Positions 28,628-37,733 are shown, counted from the stretch's first letter. The stretch is DNA of 64,000 nucleotides from Burkholderiaceae bacterium (GCA_018261955.1 JAGTRK010000003.1:365484-429483), one strand, 5' to 3'. Numbers and translations: made by a program. Notes: a model not told the origin generated them from the letters alone.

Positions 28628-28831
28628 TCATTGTCCTTTAGCATCTTCGCCTGTTTCAATATCAAACTTTTTTGTTGCTTGTGCCGTGAAATCATTGGCG
28701 AAAATCAGTGGCAATTTATTAGTAATGTTAAACCACGCGCCCAAAATTGAATTATAAGCATAATCTTTAGATGGACTTATTTCTTTACATTTTCTGTATT
28801 CAAACGCTCGGTTTAGAAGTATATGTTTCAT
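28628..28831 (-). CDS. Putative graspetide precursor peptide 1
   Basis: A 67-residue peptide starting MKHILLNRAFEYRK and ending TKKFDIETGEDAKGQ. Identity with precursor 2 is highest in the last 14 residues, as expected for a core under selection, and in HILL, NSxLGAW and LIFAxDF of the presumed leader. Candidate donors are Thr53, Lys54, Lys55 and Thr60; candidate acceptors are Asp57, Glu59, Glu62 and Asp63. It starts 2 bp after the ilvD stop, with GAAGGA inside the end of ilvD. No classical PFFARFLE leader motif is present, so this differs from microviridin precursors. Confidence 0.75.
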   Translation of the reverse strand: MKHILLNRAFEYRKCKEISPSKDYAYNSILGAWFNITNKLPLIFANDFTAQATKKFDIETGEDAKGQ

Positions 28832-28833
28832 TG

Positions 28834-30687
28834 TTATCCTTCTAACTTAGATAAATCCCGCACTGCCCCCTTATCCGCACTGGTTGCAAGCATCGCATAG
28901 GCTTTGAGCGCGGCGGAGATTTTGCGAGGGCGCGGTTGCGCGGGTTTCCAGCCTTTGGCTTCCTGCGCGGCACGGCGTTTGGCGAGTTCTTCATCACTGA
29001 CTTTGAGGTGAATGGTGCGCGCTGGGATGTTGATTTCGATGATGTCGCCGTTCTCTACCAAGCCAATCGCGCCACCTGCTGCTGCTTCGGGTGAGCAGTG
29101 TCCAATCGACAAACCCGATGTACCGCCAGAGAATCGCCCGTCTGTAAGCAAGGCGCAAGCTTTGCCCAAGCCTTTGGATTTGATGTAACTCGTGGGGTAG
29201 AGCATTTCTTGCATTCCTGGGCCACCGCGTGGACCTTCATAACGCACGATGACCACATCACCTGCTTGTACGCGGTCATTCAGAATATCGTCCACGGCTT
29301 GTTCTTGGGACTCTGTCACGTGTGCTTTGCCACTGAATACGTGGATGGATTCGTCCACGCCTGAGGTTTTCACCACACAGCCGTCTAATGCGATATTGCC
29401 GTGGAGCACTGCAAGTCCGCCCTCTTGTGAATAAGCGTTTTCAATCGAGCGAATACAGCCCTCTACGCGGTTATCGTCCACGCTGTCCCAACGGGTTTTC
29501 TGAGAGAACGCGGTTTGCGTTGGGATGCCTGCGGGTCCTGCGCGGAAAAATGTATTGACTGCTTCGTCATTGGTCAATCTGATGTCCCATTTCGCCAACG
29601 CATCCGTCATGCTACCGCTGTGTACGGTGTGTGCCTCGTTGTGCAGTAAACCCGCACGCGAGAGTTCGCCCAATATGCCAAATACGCCACCTGCGCGGTG
29701 TACATCTTCCATGTGGTATTTTTGTGTGTTTGGTGCGACTTTACACAGTTGCGGCACTTTGCGCGACAGTGCGTCAATATCACCCATACTGAAATCAACT
29801 TGTGCTTCTTGCGCCGCCGCGAGTAGGTGGAGAATGGTGTTGGTCGAACCGCCCATGGCGATGTCCAGCATCATGGCATTTTCAAAGGCTTGTTTGTTGG
29901 CGATGCTGCGCGGTAAAACGGATTCGTCGTCTTGCTCATAATAGCGCTTGCACAGTTCCACAATCGTGCGCCCTGCTTGCAAAAATAATTGCTCGCGGTC
30001 GGCGTGGGTGGCGAGCATTGAGCCATTACCCGGTAAAGACAAGCCGAGTGCTTCTGTAAGGCAGTTCATGGAGTTTGCGGTGAACATGCCTGAGCATGAA
30101 CCACAGGTTGGACACGCGCTGCGCTCGTACTCGGCAACGGTTTCATCCAACACACTTTTATCGACTGCGACCACCATCGCATCGACCAAATCGAGTTTAT
30201 GGATTTTGCCGCCAATCACTCCGAGGCGGGTTTTACCCGCTTCCATCGGGCCACCCGATACGAAAATCACGGGGATGTTCAAACGCAATGCCGCATTGAG
30301 CATACCGGGGGTAATTTTGTCACAGTTGCTGATGCACACCAGCGCATCGGCGCAGTGCGCATTGACCATGTATTCGACCGAATCAGCAATCAAATCACGC
30401 GAAGGCAATGAGTACAGCATCCCATCGTGCCCCATCGCAATGCCATCATCAATCGCGATGGTGTTGAATTCTTTAGCCACGCCGCCCGCACGCTCAATCT
30501 CGCGCGCCACCAGTTGCCCCATGTCTTTGAGGTGAACGTGCCCCGGTACAAATTGGGTAAACGAGTTGGCAACTGCGATAATTGGTTTGCTAAAATCATC
30601 GTCTTTCATCCCTGTGGCACGCCAAAGTGCGCGTGCACCAGCCATATTGCGACCTGCGGTGGATGTTTTTGAACGGTATGCGGGCAT
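28834..30687 (-). CDS. ilvD: Dihydroxy-acid dehydratase
   Basis: A 617-residue iron-sulfur dehydratase in valine, isoleucine and leucine biosynthesis. Cluster-binding regions are visible: [17 protein letters not shown] and [19 protein letters not shown]. The start [22 protein letters not shown] and the C-terminal [22 protein letters not shown] are canonical. It is a paralogue of edd at 46987. The stop is only 2 bp from the first cassette peptide, so the cassette may be transcribed by read-through from ilvD; base composition changes sharply at that point. Confidence 0.98.
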   Translation of the reverse strand: MPAYRSKTSTAGRNMAGARALWRATGMKDDDFSKPIIAVANSFTQFVPGHVHLKDMGQLVAREIERAGGVAKEFNTIAIDDGIAMGHDGMLYSLPSRDLIADSVEYMVNAHCADALVCISNCDKITPGMLNAALRLNIPVIFVSGGPMEAGKTRLGVIGGKIHKLDLVDAMVVAVDKSVLDETVAEYERSACPTCGSCSGMFTANSMNCLTEALGLSLPGNGSMLATHADREQLFLQAGRTIVELCKRYYEQDDESVLPRSIANKQAFENAMMLDIAMGGSTNTILHLLAAAQEAQVDFSMGDIDALSRKVPQLCKVAPNTQKYHMEDVHRAGGVFGILGELSRAGLLHNEAHTVHSGSMTDALAKWDIRLTNDEAVNTFFRAGPAGIPTQTAFSQKTRWDSVDDNRVEGCIRSIENAYSQEGGLAVLHGNIALDGCVVKTSGVDESIHVFSGKAHVTESQEQAVDDILNDRVQAGDVVIVRYEGPRGGPGMQEMLYPTSYIKSKGLGKACALLTDGRFSGGTSGLSIGHCSPEAAAGGAIGLVENGDIIEINIPARTIHLKVSDEELAKRRAAQEAKGWKPAQPRPRKISAALKAYAMLATSADKGAVRDLSKLEG

Positions 30688-30894
30688 GAGAGGACTCCTT
30701 GAATTTTCGTGTGAACAATGTGCGCCATTTTAACGCAATCACCCATACAAAGGGATTGATCTATAAATATGAAGTGAATATTTTTGAGTTTAGGCGAAGT
30801 TTTTAAGTTTGTGTTAATCTTCGCCTCCCATAATGCCATCATGCCTTACCACCTATTGATGCTGAGGCAATTTTTAAATTTTTAGGAGAATTTT

Positions 30895-31284
30895 ATGACC
30901 ACATTCAAAATGCGCCTCATTTCAGGCTTAATGCTCGCATCCATCGGAGTGATGGCTGGCAGCATAGCCACCGCAGGCGAAATCAAGCAAGACATGAAGG
31001 AAATGAAGAAAAATCTGCGTGGCGCAATTAAAAGCGACAGCGTGGAAGAACTGGCTCCCTACATCGAATCGCTCAAATACGCCACTTGGCACGCCTCTAA
31101 CTTGAATTTTGACGGCTCAGCGCAAGAGAAAAACACCTATCGCGAAGGTTTGATTAAGGTACACAAGCAATTAGAAGAAGTCGATCAAGCCATCAAAAAT
31201 GGTGATTTGGACGGTGCAAAGCGCGTCCTGAGCCAAGTGCGTGACACTCAAGAGACTTATCACGACAAATTGAACGTTGAGTAA
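30895..31284 (+). CDS. cybC: Cytochrome b562 family protein
   Basis: A 129-residue periplasmic four-helix-bundle haem protein. The signal peptide ends near residue 27 (IATA, then GEIKQDM), which places Met34 at mature position 7, the axial ligand position of E. coli cytochrome b562; the His ligand is His123 in TQETYHDKL. The mature length of about 102 residues is close to the family's 106. TTAGGAG precedes the ATG and a terminator follows, so it is a single-gene unit. The electron partner is unknown. Confidence 0.85.
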   Translation: MTTFKMRLISGLMLASIGVMAGSIATAGEIKQDMKEMKKNLRGAIKSDSVEELAPYIESLKYATWHASNLNFDGSAQEKNTYREGLIKVHKQLEEVDQAIKNGDLDGAKRVLSQVRDTQETYHDKLNVE

Positions 31285-31295
31285 AACCATCAGCC

Positions 31296-31326
31296 AATGA
31301 GCCGTTGATGAAGCGGCTCATTTTTT
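31296..31326 (+). terminator. Terminator after cybC
   Basis: A 9-bp stem (31296-31304 with 31314-31322, AATGAGCCG/CGGCTCATT) followed by a T-run, 12 bp after the cybC stop. Confidence 0.88.
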
Positions 31327-31415
31327 ATGAGCAAATAATTTATCAAGCATTTAGCCCACACTCGCTGCACATTGTTTTGTGATAATCTGTGCGTATCCAA
31401 ACAAAGGAGTTCGCC

Positions 31416-31787
31416 ATGAAAACAATCAAATGGGGTTTAGTCGGTTTAGTCTACTGCATGAGTTTTTCGGCGCACGCTGACCTTGCTAAATCGCAGGGGA
31501 ACTCCAACACGATTCTCCAAATACAAACCGATTCCAAAGCGAGTCCATACGATACAACTCATACCGATAAAGAATCAAAAAACACCACTGGACTGAAATT
31601 CAAAAGCAGTTCAACTTCGGTACAACTGTATGGCACTGTTGATATCGGTTATGAGCACTGGTCTCAAAAATCAGTCCCTCATTAATTCCCATATACTGTC
31701 CAACTTTTGGAATGCCGTTCCGTGTATGAATTCAAACGTTATGCAGATGCGTGTTTGGAACACGGGCATTATAAAACAGATGGATGA
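31416..31787 (+). pseudogene. Truncated Gram-negative porin remnant
   Basis: The frame opens with AAAGGAG and a signal peptide (MKTIKWGLVG to AHA, about 21 residues), then a low-complexity Ser/Thr/Lys stretch and SVQLYGTVDIGYEHW, the first beta strand of Burkholderiales porins (usual pattern SSVTLYGxxDxG). A TAA at 31683 ends it after 89 residues, whereas porins have about 350. The same frame continues past the stop for 33 codons, ending at a TGA at 31785; that stretch (containing RSVYEFKRYADACLEHGHYK) does not look like porin. It is therefore a decayed or chimaeric remnant. Confidence 0.65.
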
Positions 31788-31830
31788 AGTCTTTGTACTA
31801 CGGGATGTACGGTCATTTGAATATTAAAAA

Positions 31831-32802
31831 TCACTTTTTCTTCGCCCTTGGATGTGCCGAGTCATAAACTTTCGCCAAATGCTGAAAATCCAATGCGGTA
31901 TAAATCTGCGTCGCGGATAAATTGGCGTGACCCAGCAGTTCCTGAACCGCACGCAAATCACCTGAGGATTGCAAAATATGCGTAGCAAATGAATGGCGCA
32001 GCATGTGTGGGTGCACATGCACGGGCAAACCGAGTTCTTGCGCGTATTTCGCCAAACGCAACTGCACCGAGCGCGCGGTCAAGCGCGTACCGTTTTGCCC
32101 AATAAACAATGCGGGGGTTTGCACCGCGTTTTTAATCCCAGAGCGCACCGACAGCCATGCCTGAATTGCTTGTACTGCGGGTGCGCCCATCGGCACGATG
32201 CGTGGCTTGCTGCCCTTGCCAAGGACATGGACTTCGGCTTGTACAAGGTCTATCCAACCATCGCCCTGCTGTTCATGTGCATGATTGGGCGCGCTGATGT
32301 CCAAAGCAACAATTTCAGAAACCCGCAAACCCGACGCGTACAGCAGTTCAATCAGGGCGTGGTCACGTAGCAAAAGTTCGGGTTTAGCGGTTTTCGAGGA
32401 ATTTTGCGCCGCGGATAAATGCACCGCATCATCGACCGAGAGGGCTTTGGGCAAGGCTTTGGCGGCTTTGGGCGCACGCACGCCCAGCACGGGGTTCAGA
32501 CTCAAACGGTTTTGCTTGACCATCCAGTTGTACCAAGAACGCCAAGCAGACAAATAACGCGCAATGCTTTTGGCACTTTGGTTTTGGCTGTGCAATTGCA
32601 TCAGCATCAACTGGATGTGGTGTTGCGCCAATTGAGTAACCTCGCGCAGACCTTGTTTGTCGCTCAATTCGATGAGCAAGTGTAAATCACGCGCGTAGTT
32701 CTCACAGGTTTTGGGCGATAGGTGTTTTTGTGTATCCACCCATGCGAGGTAATCTTGCATGTGGGTGGGTAAAGTATTGATGAGTGCGCTTAACGGGCTC
32801 AT
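31831..32802 (-). CDS. xerC: Tyrosine recombinase XerC
   Basis: A 323-residue tyrosine recombinase resolving chromosome dimers at dif with XerD. The SAM-like N-terminal domain begins around YLAWVDTQKHLSPKTCENYARDL. Catalytic positions are visible: Arg in YASGLRVSEIVALD, His-x-x-Arg in HMLRHSFATHILQ, His in LLGHANLSATQIYT and the nucleophilic Tyr at its end. It lies 1 bp after the DUF484 gene in the dapF-DUF484-xerC order that is standard for proteobacteria, which favours XerC over a phage integrase. Confidence 0.95.
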   Translation of the reverse strand: MSPLSALINTLPTHMQDYLAWVDTQKHLSPKTCENYARDLHLLIELSDKQGLREVTQLAQHHIQLMLMQLHSQNQSAKSIARYLSAWRSWYNWMVKQNRLSLNPVLGVRAPKAAKALPKALSVDDAVHLSAAQNSSKTAKPELLLRDHALIELLYASGLRVSEIVALDISAPNHAHEQQGDGWIDLVQAEVHVLGKGSKPRIVPMGAPAVQAIQAWLSVRSGIKNAVQTPALFIGQNGTRLTARSVQLRLAKYAQELGLPVHVHPHMLRHSFATHILQSSGDLRAVQELLGHANLSATQIYTALDFQHLAKVYDSAHPRAKKK

Positions 32803-32803
32803 T

Positions 32804-33601
32804 TCAGGCGTGCGTGGTCAGGTGCTCACTGCCCTTAATCACACAAGGGGCTTGTAATCGAGCCAAGGACGAACCCGCCATTTCGCCAATATGTTGCAAG
32901 AAATGCGTGCCCATGTCTGGGGTGAATCGTTGCGCATCATCCGCGCCAAACAGCAGTACGCCCAAACACTCGAAACGTGCCGCGCCATTGACCGCGCGTT
33001 TGCCCCACAGCGGGATGATGGATAGAGAGCCGATTTTGCCCGTTGGGCTTTGTTTTGCTAAGGTTTCCTCGATTTCAAAGCCTTTACACGCACCGCAATA
33101 CGGCGTGCGCAAACTGTTGGCAAACACCACCACGTTGTCCGACCACGCGTCCAGTGAGGGATAAAACATGATTTTACTGCGCTCGTCCCAAACCATAACC
33201 TGTACCGCATCCAAGGCGAATTGCTCGCGCAAATCACCAGAAATCATATCGGGCAATTCATCGGCAGAACACACCGACAACCATTTGGAGACCAAATTGA
33301 ACAGTTTTTCATGGTTTTTCTGATTGTGGCTCGCTTGTACCAACAACTGCTCCAAGCGCGCTTTGCTCTGATCGACTTTGTCGCGCAAAACATGGGTTTG
33401 CCAGTTCGCCATCGAAATCACATTGCCTTCTTTTTGCATCGGCAACGGCAATTGTGCCAACGAATCAATGTGCTCATTAAAAAACTCTGGGTGCGCTTGT
33501 AAATACGCCAAAACCTCATGCGCTTGTAAAGGTGACTCACCGCTCAAAGCCTCCAATCCACCATCCAATGCGTCTAAAACCTCATTATTATTTGTACTCA
33601 T
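32804..33601 (-). CDS. DUF484 family protein
   Basis: A 265-residue protein of the DUF484 (GAF-like) family. Motifs are VLAYLQAHPEFFNEHIDSLAQLPLP near the N-terminus and SLSIIPLWGKRAVNGAARFECLGVLLFGADDAQRFTPDMGTHFL-type GAF strands near the end. A coiled-coil stretch (about 80-105) follows the first helices. The ATG at 33601 is preceded by GAGG; the ATG two codons earlier sits too close to that site. Function is unknown, but position between dapF and xerC is conserved. Confidence 0.92.
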   Translation of the reverse strand: MSTNNNEVLDALDGGLEALSGESPLQAHEVLAYLQAHPEFFNEHIDSLAQLPLPMQKEGNVISMANWQTHVLRDKVDQSKARLEQLLVQASHNQKNHEKLFNLVSKWLSVCSADELPDMISGDLREQFALDAVQVMVWDERSKIMFYPSLDAWSDNVVVFANSLRTPYCGACKGFEIEETLAKQSPTGKIGSLSIIPLWGKRAVNGAARFECLGVLLFGADDAQRFTPDMGTHFLQHIGEMAGSSLARLQAPCVIKGSEHLTTHA

Positions 33602-33641
33602 ACACATGCCTCAATTGTATTTTACTGTAAGGATATCTGAT

Positions 33642-34499
33642 TTAAATGGTGACCACACCCTCAAAAACAGTGACAGCAGGCCCAGTCATCATTACGGATG
33701 CATCGCCCCCTTGCCACTCAATGCTCAAATCGCCGCCGCGTGCGTGCACCTGCACAGGTGAATCCAATAATCCACAACGAATACCCGCGACCACACAAGC
33801 GCAAATGCCCGTGCCACATGCCAGCGTTTCGCCCGCACCGCGTTCAAACACGCGAACGTGTACATCGTGGCGGTTATTGACCTGCATGAAGCCGACATTG
33901 ACACGCTTGGGAAACATCGGATGGGTTTCTAAAAACGCGCCTTCGGTCAATACGGGTGCGCTGTTGACATCGGCAACGATTTGCACCGCATGGGGATTGC
34001 CCATAGACACCAGCGAGAGCCAGTGTGTTTGCCCTGCAAATGCCACACCATAAATCGTGTCCGCTCCCTGCGTCTGTGTCGGCAACCCTGCCACCATCGC
34101 AGGCAAATCGGCAGGTGCAGTGCGTGGCGCACCCATGTCCACAGTCACGGTGTTGTCTGGATTGAGTTTGAGGCTCATCACTTGCCCCGTGCAAATGTGC
34201 ACTGTGACTTCGCGTTGATCGGTCAATTGTTTTTCAACCACAAATTTGACGAAGCAGCGCGCACCGTTGCCGCAGTTTTCAACCAATGAACCGTCTTGGT
34301 TGTAAATCGTGTATTTAAAATCCACATGGGGCATTTCAGAAGGCTGAACCAATAAAATTTGATCCGCGCCAATGCCAAACTGGCGATGCGCCAAAGCACG
34401 CCACTGTGCGGGCGTGATGTTGGATACGTCTTGGGCAATGCCGTCAACCACAATAAAATCATTGCCCGCGCCGTGCATTTTGGTAAATTTCAATTCCAT
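33642..34499 (-). CDS. dapF: Diaminopimelate epimerase
   Basis: A 285-residue PLP-independent epimerase converting LL- to meso-diaminopimelate for peptidoglycan and lysine. The two catalytic cysteines are visible in NGARCFVKFV (about residue 80) and GAGETLACGTGICACVV (about 227). The N-terminus FTKMHGAGNDFIVVDG is canonical. It lies 9 bp after the second acyltransferase gene and before DUF484-xerC. Confidence 0.97.
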   Translation of the reverse strand: MELKFTKMHGAGNDFIVVDGIAQDVSNITPAQWRALAHRQFGIGADQILLVQPSEMPHVDFKYTIYNQDGSLVENCGNGARCFVKFVVEKQLTDQREVTVHICTGQVMSLKLNPDNTVTVDMGAPRTAPADLPAMVAGLPTQTQGADTIYGVAFAGQTHWLSLVSMGNPHAVQIVADVNSAPVLTEGAFLETHPMFPKRVNVGFMQVNNRHDVHVRVFERGAGETLACGTGICACVVAGIRCGLLDSPVQVHARGGDLSIEWQGGDASVMMTGPAVTVFEGVVTI

Positions 34500-34508
34500 A
34501 TGACTGCC

Positions 34509-35426
34509 TTAATAGACACCCGCCATGCCCTCAGGACGGGTTTTAAACCGTTTGTGCATCCACAAGTACTGCGCTGGGTCTTCGATAATTCTCTCTTCAA
34601 TGAATTGATTCATTTGTCGCACTGCTTGTTCTTCCGAACCTTGCGGATAGCCGTCCCAAGCGGGATAAAACTGTGTGATGTACCGCGTTTTACCTTGGTC
34701 AAAGGCGGGCACATCGATGCGAGTCACGCACGGCACAATCAAAGCTTGGGTCAGGCCCGCTAATTTTGGTAATGCCGTCAATGTGGTCGCGGGCTGGCCA
34801 AAAAACTCGGAGAAAATGCTGTCTTTTCGTCCGAAATCCATGTCAGGCAAATAATACAAGGGAATGTTGTCACGCAATAGTTTAATCAATTTGCGCGCGC
34901 CATCATGACGTGAATACAAATACGCCTGCCCAGTGCGTGAACGCCCTTCCAACACCATTTGGTCAAACACAGGATTGGATTGCCTTTGGTACATGCTGAC
35001 CACAGGGTGCATCATATTGATGCGCATTCCCCCTGCATCCAAACCCACGAAATGTGGCGCGAGCAAAATGATGGGACGTTTTTGTGCCAAGGCCTCATTT
35101 AAAAAATGTTCGTCTTGCAAAGCAATGTGACTAAAAACCGCTTCTTTCGCGCCAAACCAAAACAAGGACCGATCCATCAAGGCTTGCACAAAATAACGCA
35201 TTTGCTGTTGAGCAACTCGCTCTATCTGCTCATCCGTCCAACTGGGAAAACACAAACTCAGATTCGTGCGGGCTATATTCATGCGCCGCTTGGCAAACTT
35301 AGATGCGAGCCAAGCCAAACGCGCACCAACTCGATAACGAGCCGTATCCGACCAGTCTCCCATATTTTTGAGCGCACGCACAGCCCATTGCGCACTCCAA
35401 ATTTGCCATTTCGATTTACCTGCCAT
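34509..35426 (-). CDS. LpxL/HtrB-family acyltransferase (second copy)
   Basis: A 305-residue inner-membrane-associated lysophospholipid/lipid A acyltransferase. The catalytic HxxxxD motif is HFVGLDAGG (about residue 125), and LYYLPDMDFGRKDSIFSEFFG is the second conserved region with FFGQPATT. The ATG at 35426, preceded by GAGGTGG, overlaps the first copy's stop by 11 bp; the longer frame is not conserved. In lipid A synthesis such enzymes add secondary acyl chains; which chain each copy adds cannot be told from sequence here. Confidence 0.9.
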   Translation of the reverse strand: MAGKSKWQIWSAQWAVRALKNMGDWSDTARYRVGARLAWLASKFAKRRMNIARTNLSLCFPSWTDEQIERVAQQQMRYFVQALMDRSLFWFGAKEAVFSHIALQDEHFLNEALAQKRPIILLAPHFVGLDAGGMRINMMHPVVSMYQRQSNPVFDQMVLEGRSRTGQAYLYSRHDGARKLIKLLRDNIPLYYLPDMDFGRKDSIFSEFFGQPATTLTALPKLAGLTQALIVPCVTRIDVPAFDQGKTRYITQFYPAWDGYPQGSEEQAVRQMNQFIEERIIEDPAQYLWMHKRFKTRPEGMAGVY

Positions 35427-36288
35427 GTGCCACCTCAGTCGCTTTATTTTCAATTGATGCAGACAAACGTTTGTAACGATTGTAATTCCACAAATATTGC
35501 TCAGGTGCCATACGAATGAGTTTTTCCATATATTGGTTAATGGCCAAAGCATCGGTTGCAGGCTCTCCCGTCATTGCAGCATCAACCACCTCAAAATACA
35601 ATTCAAACCGATGTGACGCAGTTACACGCTTGGCAAACATAATCACCAAACCCGCGCCCGTTTGACGCAAGAGTTTGGCTGGTAAAGTCATGGTCATTGC
35701 AGGTTGACCGAACACATCGGCCACCACTGCTTCGCCTTGCCCATCAGGTACTTGGTCGGGCAACAAGCCGACCAAACCATTGTTTTTTAAATGGCGCAAC
35801 ATCACGCGTATGCCCTTGATGTCAGCGGTTGCCATGTGCACGTCAAAGCGTTCGCGCCCTGCCAACATAATAGATTCAACTGCGGCGATTCTCGGCTGAC
35901 GATACATCGCAACAAACGGGGCGCGTGCGCCTATCCACAAAGACAATAATTCAAATGCACCCATGTGGGGCGTTAACATCAAAATACCTCGATTTTGCGC
36001 ACGCAATTGCTCGACCGCGTCCCACCCTGTGACCTTGACATGGGGAATGATGGTGCTGACCTTGTTTGACCACAAATAGGCCAATTCTGCCGCGCCCTGG
36101 CCAACGTGCCCCGCATTTTCCAGCCAAAAATTAGAGTTGTCATAACCGGCAATGCTGGCATTGGTTTGAATACTGTGTGCGTATTTTTTGTCAAAACGAT
36201 ACACCATACGTCCAGCCCAAGCACCCAGACTGCGCAACACGCCCAAAGGCAATAGTGACAACAACCCCATCAAAAAACGAATTACCAA
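35416..36288 (-). CDS. lpxL: LpxL/HtrB-family acyltransferase (first copy)
   Basis: A 290-residue acyltransferase of the LpxL/LpxM family acting at the inner membrane on lipid A precursors. The active-site motif is LTPHMGAFELLS (HxxxxE) and LLPDQVPDGQGEAVVADVFGQPA the second block. The first codons encode a hydrophobic segment (residues 1-22). The frame opens with TTG at 36288 after GGGGAAT; an ATG at 36270 is the alternative. First gene of the lpxL-lpxL-dapF-DUF484-xerC unit, divergent from metK. Confidence 0.88.
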   Translation of the reverse strand: MVIRFLMGLLSLLPLGVLRSLGAWAGRMVYRFDKKYAHSIQTNASIAGYDNSNFWLENAGHVGQGAAELAYLWSNKVSTIIPHVKVTGWDAVEQLRAQNRGILMLTPHMGAFELLSLWIGARAPFVAMYRQPRIAAVESIMLAGRERFDVHMATADIKGIRVMLRHLKNNGLVGLLPDQVPDGQGEAVVADVFGQPAMTMTLPAKLLRQTGAGLVIMFAKRVTASHRFELYFEVVDAAMTGEPATDALAINQYMEKLIRMAPEQYLWNYNRYKRLSASIENKATEVAHGR

Positions 36289-36350
36289 GGCATTCCCCGT
36301 TCGAATTCATCCACCGCAAACTGATTCAAATCGATTATTTGAGGCAAGGT

Positions 36351-36379
36351 TTGCGACAAAAACATAAAGACGATATAAT
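36351..36379 (+). promoter_or_regulatory. Predicted metK promoter
   Basis: TTGCGA at 36351-36356 and a perfect TATAAT at 36374-36379 are 17 bp apart. Transcription from about 36386 would give metK a 5' leader of about 180 nt. Confidence 0.6.
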
Positions 36380-36385
36380 ACCAGT

Positions 36386-36566
36386 GTTTCACAACTCATC
36401 GCTGGTTTAACGACAACTTACGGGGCGATTGAGTGTAACTGTTTTGTTTTTCAAATTAATTTTTAAGACAAAGCACCGTTAAAGCGTCGCTGAACACAGG
36501 TTCCACAGGTTTAACCCCTACCTATCCAGCTTCGCTCTATTTTTGACACTTTTTAGCGAGTCATTT
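36386..36566 (+). other. Long metK 5' leader, possible regulatory RNA
   Basis: About 180 nt between the predicted start of transcription and the metK ATG carry no open frame. A short stem ATCGC/GCGAT encloses GGTTTAACGAC near 36398-36431, and GGTTTAAC recurs near 36510. I do not recognise a known SAM or SAH riboswitch consensus with confidence. Confidence 0.35.
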
Positions 36567-37733
36567 ATGAGCAAAAATTATCTTTTTACCTCCGAATCGG
36601 TTTCTGAAGGTCATCCAGACAAAGTCTCTGACCAAATTTCCGATGCCATTTTGGATGCGATTTTAGAGCAAGACCCCACTGCGCGCGTTGCCGCAGAAAC
36701 CTTGTGTAACACAGGTTTGGTTGTGCTCGCAGGCGAAATCACCACCCACGCGGTGATTGACTACATCGACATCGCGCGCAACACTCTCAAGCACATCGGC
36801 TACGACGACACCGATTACGGCATTGACTTTAAAGGTTGCGCGGTCTTGGTCGCGTATGACAAGCAATCCCCAGACATCGCCATGGGCGTGAACAACGCGC
36901 ACGATGACAACCTTGACCAAGGTGCGGGCGATCAAGGTTTGATGTTTGGTTATGCTTGCTCGGAAACCCCGGAACTCATGCCTTTGCCGATTCATTTGGC
37001 ACACCGTTTGGTTGAACGTCAAGCCGATTTGCGCCGCGACGGTCGTTTGCCTTGGTTGCGTCCCGATGCCAAATCTCAAGTGACCATTCGTTATGAGGAT
37101 GGCAAACCTGCGGCTGTGGACACCATCGTACTGTCCACCCAACACCACGCAGAAATTGAATTGGTCGATTTGCGCGAAGCGGTGATTGAAGAAATCATTA
37201 AGCCCATCATTCCTACCAACCTCATCAAAGGCGACATCAAATTCCTCGTCAATCCGACAGGACGCTTTGTCATCGGTGGCCCACAAGGTGACTGCGGTTT
37301 GACAGGACGTAAAATCATTGTCGATACCTACGGCGGTGCTGCACCGCACGGCGGTGGCGCGTTCTCAGGCAAAGACCCATCCAAAGTCGATCGCTCAGCC
37401 GCGTATGCGGGTCGCTATGTGGCGAAAAACATTGTTGCGGCGGGCTTGGCGGAACGTTGCTTGGTACAAATTTCTTACGCGATTGGCGTGGCAAAACCGA
37501 CTTCGATTATGGTACAAACCTTTGGCACGGGCAAAATTTCGGATGAAAAAATCACCGCCTTGGTCAACGAGCATTTTGACTTGCGCCCCAAAGGGATTGT
37601 AAAAATGTTGAATTTATTGCGCCCGATTTACGCCAAAACTGCGGCTTATGGCCATTTTGGTCGAGAAGAGCCTGAGTTTACTTGGGAAGCCACCGATAAA
37701 GCGGCGTTGTTGCGCGATGCGGCTGGGTTGTAG
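36567..37733 (+). CDS. metK: S-adenosylmethionine synthetase
   Basis: A 388-residue enzyme joining ATP and methionine to make S-adenosylmethionine. Motifs are [20 protein letters not shown] at the N-terminus, [12 protein letters not shown] (methionine/ATP site) and [19 protein letters not shown] (the P-loop-like signature). The ATG at 36567 gives the usual N-terminus; an in-frame TTG at 36543 is rejected. It is divergent from the lipid A acyltransferase unit. Confidence 0.98.
   Translation: MSKNYLFTSESVSEGHPDKVSDQISDAILDAILEQDPTARVAAETLCNTGLVVLAGEITTHAVIDYIDIARNTLKHIGYDDTDYGIDFKGCAVLVAYDKQSPDIAMGVNNAHDDNLDQGAGDQGLMFGYACSETPELMPLPIHLAHRLVERQADLRRDGRLPWLRPDAKSQVTIRYEDGKPAAVDTIVLSTQHHAEIELVDLREAVIEEIIKPIIPTNLIKGDIKFLVNPTGRFVIGGPQGDCGLTGRKIIVDTYGGAAPHGGGAFSGKDPSKVDRSAAYAGRYVAKNIVAAGLAERCLVQISYAIGVAKPTSIMVQTFGTGKISDEKITALVNEHFDLRPKGIVKMLNLLRPIYAKTAAYGHFGREEPEFTWEATDKAALLRDAAGL

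Noticed and set aside
28834..30687. Reading ilvD as part of the peptide biosynthesis locus
   Set aside because: It has all dihydroxy-acid dehydratase motifs and normal base composition; adjacency is better explained by insertion of the cassette behind it.
31630..31827. 65-codon plus-strand frame after the porin remnant
   Set aside because: Out of frame with the remnant, no ribosome binding site, composition not gene-like.
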